DNA of 64,000 nt from Amphritea sp. 1_MG-2023 (GCF_030547545.1 NZ_JAUOQE010000008.1:62001-126000); one strand, 5' to 3'; counted from the stretch's first letter, positions 1 to 9,323 are shown. The notes: generated by a model from the sequence alone, not told the origin. Translations and numbers: made by a program.

Positions 1-375
1 GACTACGGATAATTGAATGTCAGGATAGCTATGACGAAAGCCCATGAGAAACTCAGGCAAATAGTAAGAGCCGAGCATACTCGGGATCCCCACCCTGACT
101 TGACCACGAGATAGACCGGTGAGTTCTTGCATTTCTAGTTCGGCATCGGTGACCGCCTGCAGTATCTTGTCAGCATGTAATAGCAGCCTCTCGCCTTCAT
201 CGGTCAGCGTGATACGGCGCTCCGTTCGATGAAATAGTGTCAGATTTAACTGCTCCTCTAGGCGTTTGATGGACATACTCACGGCCGACTGTGCTAAATG
301 CAGTTGTTTGGCTGCCCGCGTGAAGTTGGCTTCCCGAGCGACCATTTGAAAATTGCGTAGTGAACGTATATCCAT
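1..375 (-). CDS. LysR-family transcriptional regulator (partial)
   Basis: The gene starts with ATG at 375 on the minus strand and runs off the left edge, so only the first 125 residues are visible. They hold the typical LysR winged helix-turn-helix: an N-terminus MDIRSLRNFQMVA, then the recognition segment with FTRAAKQLHLAQSAVS and the wing LFHRTERRITLTDEG. The start of the effector-binding domain follows (VRVGIPSMLGSYYLPEF). The family binds DNA as a tetramer and responds to a small molecule. The gene is divergent from the MFS transporter at 557, the usual arrangement for a LysR protein controlling its neighbour, so it probably regulates that exporter and itself. The inducer cannot be judged from what is visible. 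Confidence 0.93.
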   Translation of the reverse strand, partial: MDIRSLRNFQMVAREANFTRAAKQLHLAQSAVSMSIKRLEEQLNLTLFHRTERRITLTDEGERLLLHADKILQAVTDAELEMQELTGLSRGQVRVGIPSMLGSYYLPEFLMGFRHSYPDIQLSVV

Positions 376-556
376 GGCATTACCTGAGTAGCGAATGGTG
401 GCAGCGATTAATCAAGCCGTGCAGGGCGACGGCTTGATAACTGATGTGAATGTGATATCACAAAAATTGATTAATATTATCACTTTTATATGTTTCTGTG
501 ATTGTTTGTCAACTGCTAGTCTTAGTCTACTTTTTTGACACCCTGAGAGCAGCAAC
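376..556. promoter_or_regulatory. Divergent LysR/MFS control region with a perfect 12-bp palindrome
   Basis: This 181-bp spacer separates the divergent regulator and transporter genes. It contains the perfect palindrome TGTGATATCACA at 451-462 and, nearby, the AT-rich stretch ATTAATATTATCAC ending at 483, which repeats the TATCAC half. LysR-type proteins bind imperfect palindromes in such spacers, so this is a plausible operator. The spacing between TGTGA and TCACA is 2 bp rather than the 6 bp of a CRP site, so I do not read it as a CRP site. No convincing -35/-10 pair was chosen. Confidence 0.45.
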
Positions 557-1753
557 ATGATCGAAGCGGGTACCAAACCGTTCTGGCGAGCCACCATTGC
601 GTTATGCATCGGCTCGTTTATGATTTTTTCCAACGTCTACGTCACTCAGCCCATTCTACCTGAGCTACAACAGGAGTTTATGCTGACGACGCTGGAGGTT
701 GGCTGGTCATTCACGATCACGACCCTGATGCTCGGATTGTCGTTACTGTTCTATGGCCCCTTATCGGATGCATTGGGGCGGCGTTTGTTGATGCTCTTGA
801 GCATGGCGGGTGTCTGTGTATGTACTTTGCTATTGTCACAAGCGAATAGTTTTACCTCTCTTATTGTGCTGCGAGGGCTGCAAGGTTTCTTTCTCGGTGG
901 CCTGCCGGCCATTGCCATTGCTTACATGGGGGATGAATATTCACGTAAAGCATTGCTGTTGGCTGTGGGTTTGTATATCAGTGGCAACTCTATTGGGGGC
1001 ATATCGGGGCGATTGATTGGTGGTTTTGTCAGTGATTGGCTGGGTTGGGCCGACCTGTTTCTGGTGATGGGGTTGATGAGTGTAGTTTGCTGGTTGCTAT
1101 TTTGGTGGTTATTACCGGCCTCTCAACAGTTCACGCCACAGCCGTTACATTTGCCGAGCATGCTACAGCGTTTGAAAGGCCATCTGACGAATCCACTATT
1201 GTTGCTGGTGTATCTGGTGGGTGGTTTGAACTTTTTTATTTTTATCAATCAGTACAGTTATATCACCTTTGTCTTGTCCGATGCGCCGTATCATCTGAGC
1301 CCCGTTTGGATTGGCTTACTGTTTTTGACTTATTTGACCGGTACGGTCGGGTCGACGTTATCGGGGCGAGTAGCGCAACGTATTGGGCAGCTCAACTGTA
1401 TTAAAGCGGGGATTGTGATTTTAATGAGCGGTAGCTTATTAACGTTAAGCGATGCTTTAGGGTGGATCGTGTTAGGCTTTTTTATCAACAGCTTTGGTTT
1501 CTTCTTTGCTCATTCGAGTGCCAGTAGTTGGGTCAGCCGTCAAGCAACCTATGCGCGGGCCAGTGCTTCATCGTTATATCTGGTCTTTTATTATTTAGGG
1601 GCCAGTAGCGGTGGTTTTTATCTTGATCCCTTTTGGCAATGGTTAGCTTGGGAGGGGGTGGTGTTAGGCTCGCTTATCGTTTTATTGTTGACCTTGTCGT
1701 TAACCTTAGCATTGAGCTCGTTGTGTGCCAGAGGTATGATCAAAACTCAGTGA
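557..1753 (+). CDS. MFS transporter (YnfM/Bcr-like drug or metabolite exporter)
   Basis: A 398-residue protein with about 12 hydrophobic segments, the usual size of the major facilitator family. After the second membrane segment there is the family loop motif with GPLSDALGRR (about residues 67-76), and the second half carries a weaker counterpart near GRVAQRIGQ. The proton-antiport style motif around RGLQGFFLGGLPAIA (near 105-120) fits an exporter. It should sit in the inner membrane and move a small molecule out by proton exchange; the substrate is unknown. The start at 557 is preceded by GAGAG, a modest ribosome site. It is divergent from a LysR gene, which probably controls it. The family is sure and the substrate is open. 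Confidence 0.9.
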   Translation: MIEAGTKPFWRATIALCIGSFMIFSNVYVTQPILPELQQEFMLTTLEVGWSFTITTLMLGLSLLFYGPLSDALGRRLLMLLSMAGVCVCTLLLSQANSFTSLIVLRGLQGFFLGGLPAIAIAYMGDEYSRKALLLAVGLYISGNSIGGISGRLIGGFVSDWLGWADLFLVMGLMSVVCWLLFWWLLPASQQFTPQPLHLPSMLQRLKGHLTNPLLLLVYLVGGLNFFIFINQYSYITFVLSDAPYHLSPVWIGLLFLTYLTGTVGSTLSGRVAQRIGQLNCIKAGIVILMSGSLLTLSDALGWIVLGFFINSFGFFFAHSSASSWVSRQATYARASASSLYLVFYYLGASSGGFYLDPFWQWLAWEGVVLGSLIVLLLTLSLTLALSSLCARGMIKTQ

Positions 1754-1835
1754 AACACGCTAGTTAAGCTGTTTCGATAATCTTTTGTGCGGCAATGCCG
1801 AATTTATTTTCAGACTTCCTGAAGGGGATAAAGCC

Positions 1836-2504
1836 TTGATTATTCAGTATAAACATCAGTATGTAGATGGCGTTAGCGCTGACCTTCCGGTTGGTAAAGT
1901 GGTATGTGTAGGCCGTAATTATGCAGACCATGCGGCAGAGCTGAATAATCCTATACCGACGACGCCGATGTTATTTATTAAGCCTTCGACGGCCATTGTG
2001 CCGATGGCTGAGCCGTTTGCTGTGCCAGTCGATTTTGGCTCGGTTCATTTTGAAACGGAAATGGCGATTTTGATTGGTCAGCCGTTGAAAAATGCTACCC
2101 ATGACGAGATTGAAGCGGCAGTTGCGGGGGTGGGCGTTGGCCTTGATCTGACCTTGCGGGATGTGCAAGGTAAGCTGAAGCAGCAGGGCCACCCTTGGGA
2201 AAAGGCCAAAGGGTTTGATGGTGCATGCCCGTTATCGGTTTTTTTAGAGCCTTCAGCGGTAGGTGATCTGCAAAATCAACAGATTCGCTTAACGGTTAAT
2301 GGTGAGATTCGTCAAAACGGTAATAGCAGCTATATGCTCAACAAAGTGTATCCGTTGATCGCTTATATGAGTCATTATTTTACCTTATTGCCGGGTGATG
2401 TGGTGCTCACCGGAACACCTGCGGGAGTCGGTGCGGTGAATCCTGGTGATAAGTTGGTGGTTGAGTTGGGCGATCGTTTACGGGTTGAGACTCAAGCGGT
2501 TTGA
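1836..2504 (+). CDS. Fumarylacetoacetate hydrolase family protein
   Basis: The protein shows the core of the FAH/YcgM family: VGRNYADHAAELNN near the N-terminus, FIKPSTAIVP, the acidic metal-site region VHFETEMAIL, LTLRDVQ and the C-terminal LLPGDVVLTGTPAGVG. These enzymes are metal-dependent hydrolases, isomerases or decarboxylases acting on acylpyruvates and related oxoacids; the substrate cannot be read here. The frame is open back to an ATG at 1785, but I choose TTG at 1836. GAAGGGG lies 8 bases before it, and relatives begin just before the conserved YQH/YKHxYVDG segment. The product is then 222 residues, a normal family length. It is followed 43 bp later by hemJ on the same strand. Confidence 0.9.
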   Translation: MIIQYKHQYVDGVSADLPVGKVVCVGRNYADHAAELNNPIPTTPMLFIKPSTAIVPMAEPFAVPVDFGSVHFETEMAILIGQPLKNATHDEIEAAVAGVGVGLDLTLRDVQGKLKQQGHPWEKAKGFDGACPLSVFLEPSAVGDLQNQQIRLTVNGEIRQNGNSSYMLNKVYPLIAYMSHYFTLLPGDVVLTGTPAGVGAVNPGDKLVVELGDRLRVETQAV

Positions 2505-2547
2505 ATACAGCGCTGCAGATCATTGTTAAGCATAAGGGAGCAGACGG

Positions 2548-2961
2548 ATGTTGTGGGTTAAGGTGTTTCATATTCTGGCGATGACCAGTTGGATGGCGGG
2601 TATTTTCTATCTGCCGCGTATATTTGTGCACTATGTTGAAGGGCGTGAAGCGGGGCAGGATGTCGCGCGGTTACAGATTATGGCCGGTAAATTATTCGGC
2701 TTTATGTCGATTATGGCGGTATTTACCTTAGGTTTAGGTTTGTGGCTTTGGCTTGGCTATGGCATTACCGGTGGCTGGCTACATGCGAAGTTGTTGTTTG
2801 TCGGCTTATTGATTGGCTATCACGCTTGGTGCTTTAGCTATCTGAAGAAGGCGCGCGCCGGAACCTTGTCGCGGACGGGGCGCTATTTTCGCCTTTTCAA
2901 TGAGTTACCGCTGCTGATTTTCATACCGATTCTGATATTCGTGGTGGTTAAACCATTCTAA
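2548..2961 (+). CDS. hemJ: Protoporphyrinogen IX oxidase HemJ
   Basis: A 137-residue membrane protein with about four membrane segments, typical of HemJ (formerly UPF0093). Recognisable features are MLWVKVFHILAMTSWMAG with the conserved early histidine, FYLPRIFVHY, and FRLFNELPLL near the C-terminus. HemJ oxidises protoporphyrinogen IX to protoporphyrin IX, the next-to-last step of haem synthesis, in the inner membrane, and itself binds haem. It serves where HemG/HemY are missing; none of those is in this window. The upstream sequence ATAAGGGAGCAGACGG gives a good ribosome site. It is convergent with ubiJ, with only 17 bp between the stop codons. hemE lies in the same window at 30.8 kb. Confidence 0.93.
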   Translation: MLWVKVFHILAMTSWMAGIFYLPRIFVHYVEGREAGQDVARLQIMAGKLFGFMSIMAVFTLGLGLWLWLGYGITGGWLHAKLLFVGLLIGYHAWCFSYLKKARAGTLSRTGRYFRLFNELPLLIFIPILIFVVVKPF

Positions 2962-2978
2962 GCGAGATTGAACGCTGG

Positions 2979-3602
2979 TTAAGCGTTGATTTTTTGCCGT
3001 AGCCGTTCGATTCGAGCGGCTGCTCGTTCGGTTTCTTGGCGAAGGCTGTCGGTGGCGGCCGTAAAGTGGTTTATTTCCGGGCGACTGGGCAGCAAGCGCA
3101 ACTCTTCTGTCACATACTCTTCAATATTGCGTTTCAGGCTGTTGCCGGCATGCAGATACAGTGACGCTTTCCATTTTAGATACCGCGCGAATTCATGAGC
3201 CGGTAAATCGCCTAGCACTTGTGCTAGCAGACCTTCCCAATCCAAGGCAGTATCGATCAATATTTGACTGAAGCGTGTGGCCAGTGCGTTATCACCGCTC
3301 ACGGTAATGGTTTTGCCAAACATGGCTTCACTACTGTCAGCCGCACTTAACAGGCGTAAAAAATCTGTCGGGCTACCACTGAGTGTCACATCGGCATCTT
3401 CTCGCTCGATCATATCCAGCTGTATGCCGGTCGCGCTAGGCTGCAGTGAAAGCGCTAGGTTGGCGCTTGTGAGCTGAATCGCGATAACCTTTCCATCGAG
3501 TTGCTGTAACTGCGTAACAGTGTCTGGATTGAGTAGCAGGAGACGGTTAAGCGTCTCTTCTGCTAAGGTCAATAGGGTTGCGTAGAGGGTCTCGATGCTC
3601 AT
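2979..3602 (-). CDS. ubiJ: Ubiquinone biosynthesis accessory factor UbiJ
   Basis: A 207-residue protein with an N-terminal SCP2-like lipid-binding domain (about 15-115) and an acidic/basic helical C-terminus ending in ETERAAARIERLRQKI. That layout, and the position 6 bp after ubiE on the same strand, identify UbiJ. UbiJ and UbiK help assemble a soluble complex of ubiquinone enzymes, with the SCP2 pocket thought to hold the hydrophobic intermediates. The expected third member of the usual ubiE-ubiJ-ubiB operon is not downstream: the next gene is hemJ, convergent. The name rests on domain type and neighbourhood, since UbiJ sequences diverge strongly. Confidence 0.88.
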   Translation of the reverse strand: MSIETLYATLLTLAEETLNRLLLLNPDTVTQLQQLDGKVIAIQLTSANLALSLQPSATGIQLDMIEREDADVTLSGSPTDFLRLLSAADSSEAMFGKTITVSGDNALATRFSQILIDTALDWEGLLAQVLGDLPAHEFARYLKWKASLYLHAGNSLKRNIEEYVTEELRLLPSRPEINHFTAATDSLRQETERAAARIERLRQKINA

Positions 3603-3608
3603 CGTCGA

Positions 3609-4370
3609 TTACGGCTTAATACCGGTATGAAGGGCGACAATACCGCCGGTCATATTCTGGTATTTACACTGCGTCAGTCCGGCTTCTTGCATCATGCCTT
3701 TCAGGGTTTCCTGATCGGGATGCATGCGGATGGATTCTGCCAGATAGCGATAGCTTTCCTCATCTCCTGCGATTAATTTACCAATTTTAGGCAGCAGACT
3801 GAATGAGTAGAGGTCGTAGGCTTTGGTGAGCAGAGGGTTATTGGTTTTGGAAAACTCCAATACCATGACTTTACCGCCGGGTTTAAGTACCCGTGCCATC
3901 GATGCTAAGGCTTTTTCTTTAAAGGTGACATTGCGCAGACCGAAGGCGATGGTGATGCAATCAAAGGTGTTATCGGGAAACGGCAGTGCTTCGGCGTTGG
4001 CTTGGACAAACTCGACGTTGCCGGTAATTCCCCGATCCATGAGGCGGTCACGACCCACTTTTAACATAGAATCATTGATATCGGCGAGTACGACTTTACC
4101 TTCAGCACCAACCAAGCGGGAAAAACGCATGGTTAAGTCGCCGGTACCACCGGCAATGTCGAGCACTTTATGGCCGCGTCGTACACCGCTTTGTTCGATC
4201 GTTTGACGTTTCCAGATGCGGTGAATACCGCCTGACATCAGATCATTCATGATATCGTACTTGCTGGCGACAGAGTGAAAAACGTCAGCAACCTTGTCCT
4301 GTTTTTCGTCGACTTTTACCTGTTCGAAGCCGAAGTGGGTATTGTCCTGAGATTCTTTCTGGTCAGTCAT
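3609..4370 (-). CDS. ubiE: Ubiquinone/menaquinone methyltransferase UbiE
   Basis: A 253-residue class I SAM methyltransferase. It has [18 protein letters not shown] near residue 25, the SAM-binding loop [13 protein letters not shown], and the family signature around [17 protein letters not shown], then [13 protein letters not shown]. UbiE C-methylates demethylmenaquinone and the corresponding benzoquinol in ubiquinone synthesis. Length and motifs match the Escherichia coli enzyme closely. It precedes ubiJ by 6 bp, so the two are surely one transcript. A 128-bp gap without a gene separates it from the DUF971 gene upstream; this may hold its promoter, though I did not recognise clear hexamers. 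Confidence 0.97.
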   Translation of the reverse strand: MTDQKESQDNTHFGFEQVKVDEKQDKVADVFHSVASKYDIMNDLMSGGIHRIWKRQTIEQSGVRRGHKVLDIAGGTGDLTMRFSRLVGAEGKVVLADINDSMLKVGRDRLMDRGITGNVEFVQANAEALPFPDNTFDCITIAFGLRNVTFKEKALASMARVLKPGGKVMVLEFSKTNNPLLTKAYDLYSFSLLPKIGKLIAGDEESYRYLAESIRMHPDQETLKGMMQEAGLTQCKYQNMTGGIVALHTGIKP

Positions 4371-4498
4371 GGGAAACCTGTCATCTGCCTAATTCGCGTA
4401 GTCGCATTCTACCTTTGCAGTCGGCAATTGTCTTTATTCTTGCGGCATCAACTGATCTGTCTTCAGTGAAAACAGATGTTTAAGCTTAATTGCGCCGT

Positions 4499-4876
4499 TT
4501 ATCCTTTGGCAATCATATTAGCATGCCGAGTTTTACCTGCTTTAGACAGTTCCGCGAGGTAACGATTCCAGTAGCTATCATAGTGTTGGCACAAGTCGAG
4601 CAGGTATTCCCACGTGAATAAGCCACTATCGTGGCCATCATCAAAGGTGATTTTGAGTGCGTAATTGCCAACGGCTTCTAGCCCTTTGATACCAACGAGC
4701 TGTTTGCCTGTCTGCAATACACCGTTGCCGACGCCGTGACCACGGACCTCGGCAGACGGCGAATGAACCCGCAGATATTCAGCACTCAGTTCAAACTGCT
4801 GTTGATCACTGTAGATCAACTCCAGGGTCTTCGATTTTGCATGTAGCTTAATGTCTTTAGGCGGTACCGCGTGCAT
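4499..4876 (-). CDS. DUF971 (gamma-butyrobetaine hydroxylase-like N-terminal domain) protein
   Basis: A 125-residue single-domain protein matching the DUF971/GBBH-like N-terminal family: KSKTLELIYSDQQQFELSAEYLRVHSP-type beta start, then the loop KQLVGIKGLEAVGNYALKI and the signature DDGHDSGLFTWEYLLDL. In eukaryotic gamma-butyrobetaine hydroxylases this fold is an N-terminal zinc-binding module; here the usual cysteines are not evident. The bacterial stand-alone form is linked to iron-sulfur or metal roles in some lineages, but its job here is unknown. It lies downstream of hslVU on the same strand, separated by a 9-bp-stem hairpin. Its own ribosome site GGAG is 8 bases before the ATG. Confidence 0.85.
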   Translation of the reverse strand: MHAVPPKDIKLHAKSKTLELIYSDQQQFELSAEYLRVHSPSAEVRGHGVGNGVLQTGKQLVGIKGLEAVGNYALKITFDDGHDSGLFTWEYLLDLCQHYDSYWNRYLAELSKAGKTRHANMIAKG

Positions 4877-4889
4877 GAGGATACTCCGC

Positions 4890-4912
4890 TGACAGAGCGC
4901 GAGGCTCTGTCA
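4890..4912 (-). other. Intercistronic hairpin between hslU and the DUF971 gene
   Basis: TGACAGAGC at 4890-4898 and GCTCTGTCA at 4904-4912 are perfect 9-bp inverted arms around a 5-base loop. The hairpin begins 13 bases after the hslU stop and ends just before the ribosome site of the next gene. No T-run follows on either strand, so it is not a classical terminator. It could slow 3' exonucleases or set the relative level of the two genes; this is inference. Confidence 0.6.
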
Positions 4913-4925
4913 TCGTGACGATTAA

Positions 4926-6257
4926 TTAAAGAATATAGTGACTGAGATCTTCATCTTGGCTTAGCTCGGCTAGATATTGATCGACAAATGCTCGATCAAC
5001 CTTAATCGTTGTACCGGCCTGATCCGATGCGCTAAATGAAATCTCTTCCAGTAGCCGCTCCATCATGGTGTGCAAGCGACGGGCACCAATATTTTCGGTT
5101 TTCTCATTGACCTGATACGCCAGCTCGGCAATGCGATCAATACCGTCTTGAGCGTATTCAACGGTGACCCCTTCAGTGGCCAGCAGCGCACGGTATTGCT
5201 CTGTGAGTGATGCATTGGGTTCTGTGAGGATGCGGCGGAAATCATCCGGCGTTAGGGCTTGTAGCTCGACGCGGATGGGCAAACGCCCCTGTAACTCAGG
5301 AATCAAATCGGATGGTTTGGATAGATGAAATGCGCCAGACGCAATAAACAAAATATGGTCGGTTTTGATGGTGCCATATTTAGTCGTAACATTGCTGCCT
5401 TCGATCAGCGGCAATAAGTCTCTTTGTACGCCTTCACGGGAGACATCTGCGCCGGTGCCTTCGCGTTTACAGACTTTATCGATCTCATCGAGAAAGACGA
5501 TACCGTTTTGTTCAACCGCATCGATCGCCATTTGCTTGAGGTCGTCATCGTTGACCATTTTAGCGGCTTCTTCATCGATCACCTGTTTCAGCGCATCTTT
5601 AACCTTAATGCGTTTACTCTTGGTTTTGCTGTTACCCATGTTAGAAAACATGCTTTGTAACTGACTGGTCATCTCTTCCATGCCGGGAGGGGCCATGATT
5701 TCGACGCCCACCGGCGCTTGACTCAAATCGATATCGATCTCTTTATCATTCAGTTTACCTTCCCGTAGCTGTTTGCGCAGCAGTTGACGTGTGGCGCTGT
5801 CGGATTTTTGCTCCGGCTGCTCATCTAGGCTGGTGGGGCGAACCGGTGGCAGTAACGCATCGAGAATACGTTCTTCCGCGGCATCTTCGGCGCGGAATTT
5901 AACCTTATCCATCTCCTGCTCGCGCAGCATTTTGATCGCCATATCGATCAAATCACGAATAATGGTTTCCACATCACGGCCGACATAGCCGACTTCGGTA
6001 AATTTAGTCGCCTCAATTTTAATAAAGGGTGCGTTGGCAAGCTTGGCCAAGCGACGAGCGATTTCGGTTTTACCGACACCGGTAGGACCGATCATGAGAA
6101 TGTTTTTCGGTGATACTTCGGCGCGCAGCTCAGGATCTAGCTGCATCCGTCGCCAGCGATTACGCAGGGCGATCGCGACAGAGCGTTTGGCATCAGCTTG
6201 ACCGACAATGTGTCGATCTAGCTCGGAAACAATTTCACGGGGTGTCATATTGGACAT
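4926..6257 (-). CDS. hslU: ATP-dependent protease ATPase subunit HslU
   Basis: HslU is the AAA+ unfoldase that feeds proteins to the HslV peptidase. The reading frame is open further upstream, but the ATG at 6257 gives [19 protein letters not shown], the standard start, and a 443-residue protein exactly like Escherichia coli HslU. Seen motifs are Walker [12 protein letters not shown], Walker B with [11 protein letters not shown], and the long I-domain insertion between them (about 110-240) with its charged stretches. The C-terminus ends in SHYIL, matching the tail that docks into HslV. It lies 25 bp after hslV. The heat-shock regulation usual for hslVU was not visible as a sigma-32 promoter. 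Confidence 0.98.
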   Translation of the reverse strand: MSNMTPREIVSELDRHIVGQADAKRSVAIALRNRWRRMQLDPELRAEVSPKNILMIGPTGVGKTEIARRLAKLANAPFIKIEATKFTEVGYVGRDVETIIRDLIDMAIKMLREQEMDKVKFRAEDAAEERILDALLPPVRPTSLDEQPEQKSDSATRQLLRKQLREGKLNDKEIDIDLSQAPVGVEIMAPPGMEEMTSQLQSMFSNMGNSKTKSKRIKVKDALKQVIDEEAAKMVNDDDLKQMAIDAVEQNGIVFLDEIDKVCKREGTGADVSREGVQRDLLPLIEGSNVTTKYGTIKTDHILFIASGAFHLSKPSDLIPELQGRLPIRVELQALTPDDFRRILTEPNASLTEQYRALLATEGVTVEYAQDGIDRIAELAYQVNEKTENIGARRLHTMMERLLEEISFSASDQAGTTIKVDRAFVDQYLAELSQDEDLSHYIL

Positions 6258-6282
6258 CAGTAAGCTCTCTTTGGCTGTTCTT

Positions 6283-6822
6283 TCAGGCTTCGGCTGCGGT
6301 GGATTGCAGCTGCTCAATGGTGAGATTCGCGTTGGTGAATACGCAGATATCGGCGGCAATCTGTAAGCTCTTTTCGACAATATCTCGGGCGTTAAGCTCG
6401 CTATTCGCAACCAACGCGCGGGCGGCGGCTAAGGCATAGTTACCACCGGAACCGATCGCAATAACGCCATCTTCTGGTTCGATAATATCGCCACTGCCGG
6501 AAATTAGGTAGGTTTTATCTTTGTTTGCCACCAGCATCAAGGCTTCGAGTTTGCGCAGCACTCGATCGCCGCGCCATTCTCTCGCTAGGCTGACAACGGC
6601 GTTGAAGATGTTACCTTGATGTTTTTCGAGTTGCTGTTCAAAGAGGTCGAGTAAGGTGATCGCATCGGCAGTACTGCCTGCAAAACCGGTAATAACGTCG
6701 TGCTTCGCCAGTCGGCGAACTTTGCGGGCGGTGCCTTTCATAACGGTGTTGCCGAGGGATACCTGGCCGTCACCGCCAACAACGACCTGGTCGTCGCGAC
6801 GTACAGAAACAATTGTGGTCAT
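6283..6822 (-). CDS. hslV: ATP-dependent protease peptidase subunit HslV
   Basis: HslV is the proteasome-like peptidase of the HslUV complex in the cytoplasm. The ATG at 6822 gives [20 protein letters not shown], in which the threonine after the initiator methionine is the catalytic nucleophile; an earlier in-frame start at 6852 would bury that residue and is rejected. Other typical parts are the [15 protein letters not shown] region with the conserved lysine and [12 protein letters not shown]. The length of 179 residues is normal. It follows ftsN after 104 bp and precedes hslU by 25 bp, the common argS-ftsN-hslV-hslU order of gammaproteobacteria. Confidence 0.98.
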   Translation of the reverse strand: MTTIVSVRRDDQVVVGGDGQVSLGNTVMKGTARKVRRLAKHDVITGFAGSTADAITLLDLFEQQLEKHQGNIFNAVVSLAREWRGDRVLRKLEALMLVANKDKTYLISGSGDIIEPEDGVIAIGSGGNYALAAARALVANSELNARDIVEKSLQIAADICVFTNANLTIEQLQSTAAEA

Positions 6823-6926
6823 GGGTGTGCTTTCCCGAATAGGTGTACTCAATTTGCAATGAGTATAGATATGGGAGCGCTGGGCGTTATTTCAAGGTTA
6901 TGAATAATCGATGATAAAAAAAGGAT

Positions 6927-7619
6927 TTAGTCTATTTGCCGCACGAGTGGCTGAATATTCATGCTGACTAAACGGTCTTCGGCTTTGCTTAGCATTGAGC
7001 GGTTTGTATATGGCCCTGTTAGGACTTGGTACCAGATACTACCGTTGCTGTTGGTGACCCTACGTGTTTTTACATTGGGTAAGCCTTCTAGAATGAGGCG
7101 CGCGCGCAATTGCTCCGCATCCTGATGGCTTTGGAATGAACCGGCTTGGAGCACGTAAGTATGTTTGGGTTTGGCACTTTTGGGCGTCGATTTATACGGT
7201 TCGACATTCGCGGTATCGACTTCGCTTTCCGGCAAAATTTCATAGAAATCGAAGCGCTCCGATTGCTCTTCTACCGGCGGTATTGCACTGTTGTTGCTTT
7301 GGCTGCCGCTGCTGTTTGATGGCGTCGGTTTGGCTTTGGAGGTGCTTTGAGGTGCTGGCTTAGCGGCACTTTTAATGTCGGCTTTACTCGGCGTTGACGC
7401 AGCAGGTGATGCCGGCGCACTTGCGCCGTTATCAGGCCTAACCGATGTAAGTTGCCAAAGCAGATAAACAAAGCCAATAAGAAAACCGAGGCTGATGACG
7501 CTGCGCACCCAAGGGAACGGTTGTTTGCTAGGCGCGCGGTTGTTTTTACTATTGCTACGCGTGGCACGGCTGGCCGCCGAACCACTGTTACGTTTTTTTG
7601 CGAAGTCTCTGCGCGCCAT
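6927..7619 (-). CDS. ftsN: Cell division protein FtsN (SPOR domain)
   Basis: A 230-residue bitopic membrane protein. It has a basic, serine-rich cytoplasmic tail (1-35), one membrane helix WVRSVISLGFLIGFVYLLWQ (about 38-57), and a long Ala/Ser/Pro/Lys-rich linker. A C-terminal SPOR domain (about 150-228) starts at HTYVLQAGSF and contains ARLILEGLPNVKTR and WYQVLTGPY. SPOR domains bind denuded glycan at the septum, and FtsN triggers constriction by acting on the FtsQLB/FtsWI complex. Position between argS and hslV is the standard ftsN location. The essential short helix found in the Escherichia coli linker cannot be confirmed by eye; the region around FDFYEILPESEV is the candidate. Confidence 0.93.
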   Translation of the reverse strand: MARRDFAKKRNSGSAASRATRSNSKNNRAPSKQPFPWVRSVISLGFLIGFVYLLWQLTSVRPDNGASAPASPAASTPSKADIKSAAKPAPQSTSKAKPTPSNSSGSQSNNSAIPPVEEQSERFDFYEILPESEVDTANVEPYKSTPKSAKPKHTYVLQAGSFQSHQDAEQLRARLILEGLPNVKTRRVTNSNGSIWYQVLTGPYTNRSMLSKAEDRLVSMNIQPLVRQID

Positions 7620-7631
7620 CGTGTTGCCTTA

Positions 7632-9323
7632 TTACATTTGATCCGGCGCGGTAACGCCGAGGAGGTCTAGGCCATTGGCTAAGACATGACGTATCGCTAC
7701 TGCCAATGTGAGTCGAGCGTTACGCAGATCAGTATCGTCGACGAGAGTCTTCTCTGAGTTGTAATAGGTGTGGAAATCGCTGGCCAGCTCATATAGATAG
7801 GTAGCGATTAGGTGAGGCTCACGCACATCCGCGGCACGTTTAACGACTTCAGGATAGCGCCCCAGTTTAATGGTTAGACGTTTCTCTGATTCCAATTCCA
7901 GTCGCTCTAATACCTGTAAACCGGTCGCTTCATCCCATTGCTGTTTATTCTCGGCTAACTTGCGGAAAATGGAGCAAACGCGGGCGTGCGCGTACTGAAT
8001 ATAGTAGACCGGGTTATCGGCAGACTCAGAGCGAGCGAGATCGATATCAAAGTTCAGATGGCTGTCAGATTTGCGGGCCGCCAAGAAGAATCGCGTGGCA
8101 TCACGGCCCACTTCTTCAATTAGATCGCGTAGGGTTAAATAACTCCCAGCCCGTTTAGATATTTTAACTTCTTCTCCGCCGCGCATGACAGTGGCCATTT
8201 GATGCAGGACATAGTCAGGCCAGCCTTTCGGAATGCCCGCGTTGAGGGCTTGTAAACCTGCGCGAACGCGAGTGATGGTGCTGTGATGATCCGCGCCTTG
8301 CTCATTAATAACCTTATCGAAGCCGCGTTGCCATTTGTTCATATGGTAAGCAACATCGGGCACAAAGTAGGTATAGCCGCCATCTGTTTTTCGCATCACG
8401 CGATCTTTGTCATCACCAAAATCGGTGGTACGTAACCACAGTGCGCCGCCGTCTTCATAGGTAAAGCCGTTATTGATCAGGGTTTGTACGGTGGCTTCGA
8501 CTTTGCCTTCATTGTATAGCGAGGATTCTAAGAAATAGACATCGAAATCAACGCCAAAGGCTTTCAGGTCGAGATCTTGCTCGTGACGCAGATAGGCCAC
8601 GGCAAAGTGGCGAATGCCTTCAAGATCATCTGCATCTTGGGTGCCGGTGAAGCTTTGATCGGCGGATTCAACGGTATCGCCGCGCATAAAGCTGTTAGCC
8701 AGATCGGTAATGTAATCACCACGATAGCCATTCTCTGGCCAGCTAGGGTCTTCCGGTGTGAGTCCTTTGCAGCGCGCTTGAACAGATAGAGCTAGATTAT
8801 TGATCTGTTGACCGGCATCGTTGTAATAAAATTCGCGAGTGACATCCCAGCCGGTCGCTTCCATTAATCGACTGAGACAATCGCCGACCGCCGCCCCGCG
8901 ACCGTGACCGATATGTAAGGGGCCTGTCGGATTAGCGGAGACAAATTCAATTTGTACTTTTTTACCGGCGCCGTCGTTATTACGCCCGTAGCGGTTGTTG
9001 GCTTGCAGAATGGTTTTAATCAGGTTACCGGTTGAGGCATCGCTGACAAAGAAATTGATAAACCCAGGGCCGGCAATCTCTGTTTTCTCAACATTATCGG
9101 AAGCGGGTAGGGCTGCACATATCTTTTGTGATAATTCGCGCGGATTGCTTCTGGCGGCTTTAGCCAGCGTCAGGGCAATATTTGAGGCGAAATCTCCGTG
9201 AGACTTGTCGCGGGTGTTTTCCACCATGATGGAAGGCTGAGTATCGGCCGGTAGGGTGCCATTTTCAATCAGCGAGGTCAGGGCAGTACTAATCAGATCC
9301 GCAATGTGTTGTTTCATGCTCAA
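7632..9323 (-). CDS. argS: Arginyl-tRNA synthetase
   Basis: A class I aminoacyl-tRNA synthetase of 563 residues that charges tRNA-Arg. The N-terminal tRNA-binding domain (about 1-110) is followed by the catalytic fold with the HIGH motif in [17 protein letters not shown]. The KMSK-like loop is [13 protein letters not shown], and the anticodon-binding helical domain closes with the characteristic [26 protein letters not shown]. Two possible starts lie six bases apart (9323 and 9317, MSMKQH or MKQH), and neither has a strong ribosome site. It sits between priA and ftsN on the same strand; the 170-bp gap before priA's end probably holds its promoter. Confidence 0.98.
   Translation of the reverse strand: MSMKQHIADLISTALTSLIENGTLPADTQPSIMVENTRDKSHGDFASNIALTLAKAARSNPRELSQKICAALPASDNVEKTEIAGPGFINFFVSDASTGNLIKTILQANNRYGRNNDGAGKKVQIEFVSANPTGPLHIGHGRGAAVGDCLSRLMEATGWDVTREFYYNDAGQQINNLALSVQARCKGLTPEDPSWPENGYRGDYITDLANSFMRGDTVESADQSFTGTQDADDLEGIRHFAVAYLRHEQDLDLKAFGVDFDVYFLESSLYNEGKVEATVQTLINNGFTYEDGGALWLRTTDFGDDKDRVMRKTDGGYTYFVPDVAYHMNKWQRGFDKVINEQGADHHSTITRVRAGLQALNAGIPKGWPDYVLHQMATVMRGGEEVKISKRAGSYLTLRDLIEEVGRDATRFFLAARKSDSHLNFDIDLARSESADNPVYYIQYAHARVCSIFRKLAENKQQWDEATGLQVLERLELESEKRLTIKLGRYPEVVKRAADVREPHLIATYLYELASDFHTYYNSEKTLVDDTDLRNARLTLAVAIRHVLANGLDLLGVTAPDQM

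Noticed and set aside
451-462. CRP binding site at TGTGATATCACA
   Set aside because: CRP sites have six bases between TGTGA and TCACA; here there are two.
1785-1835. ATG 1785 as start of the fumarylacetoacetate hydrolase family gene
   Set aside because: The 17 extra residues have no family match, and GAAGGGG is placed correctly only for TTG 1836.
6258-6410. Longer HslU start overlapping hslV
   Set aside because: The extra 51 residues are an out-of-frame reading of hslV; ATG 6257 gives exactly the standard 443-residue HslU.
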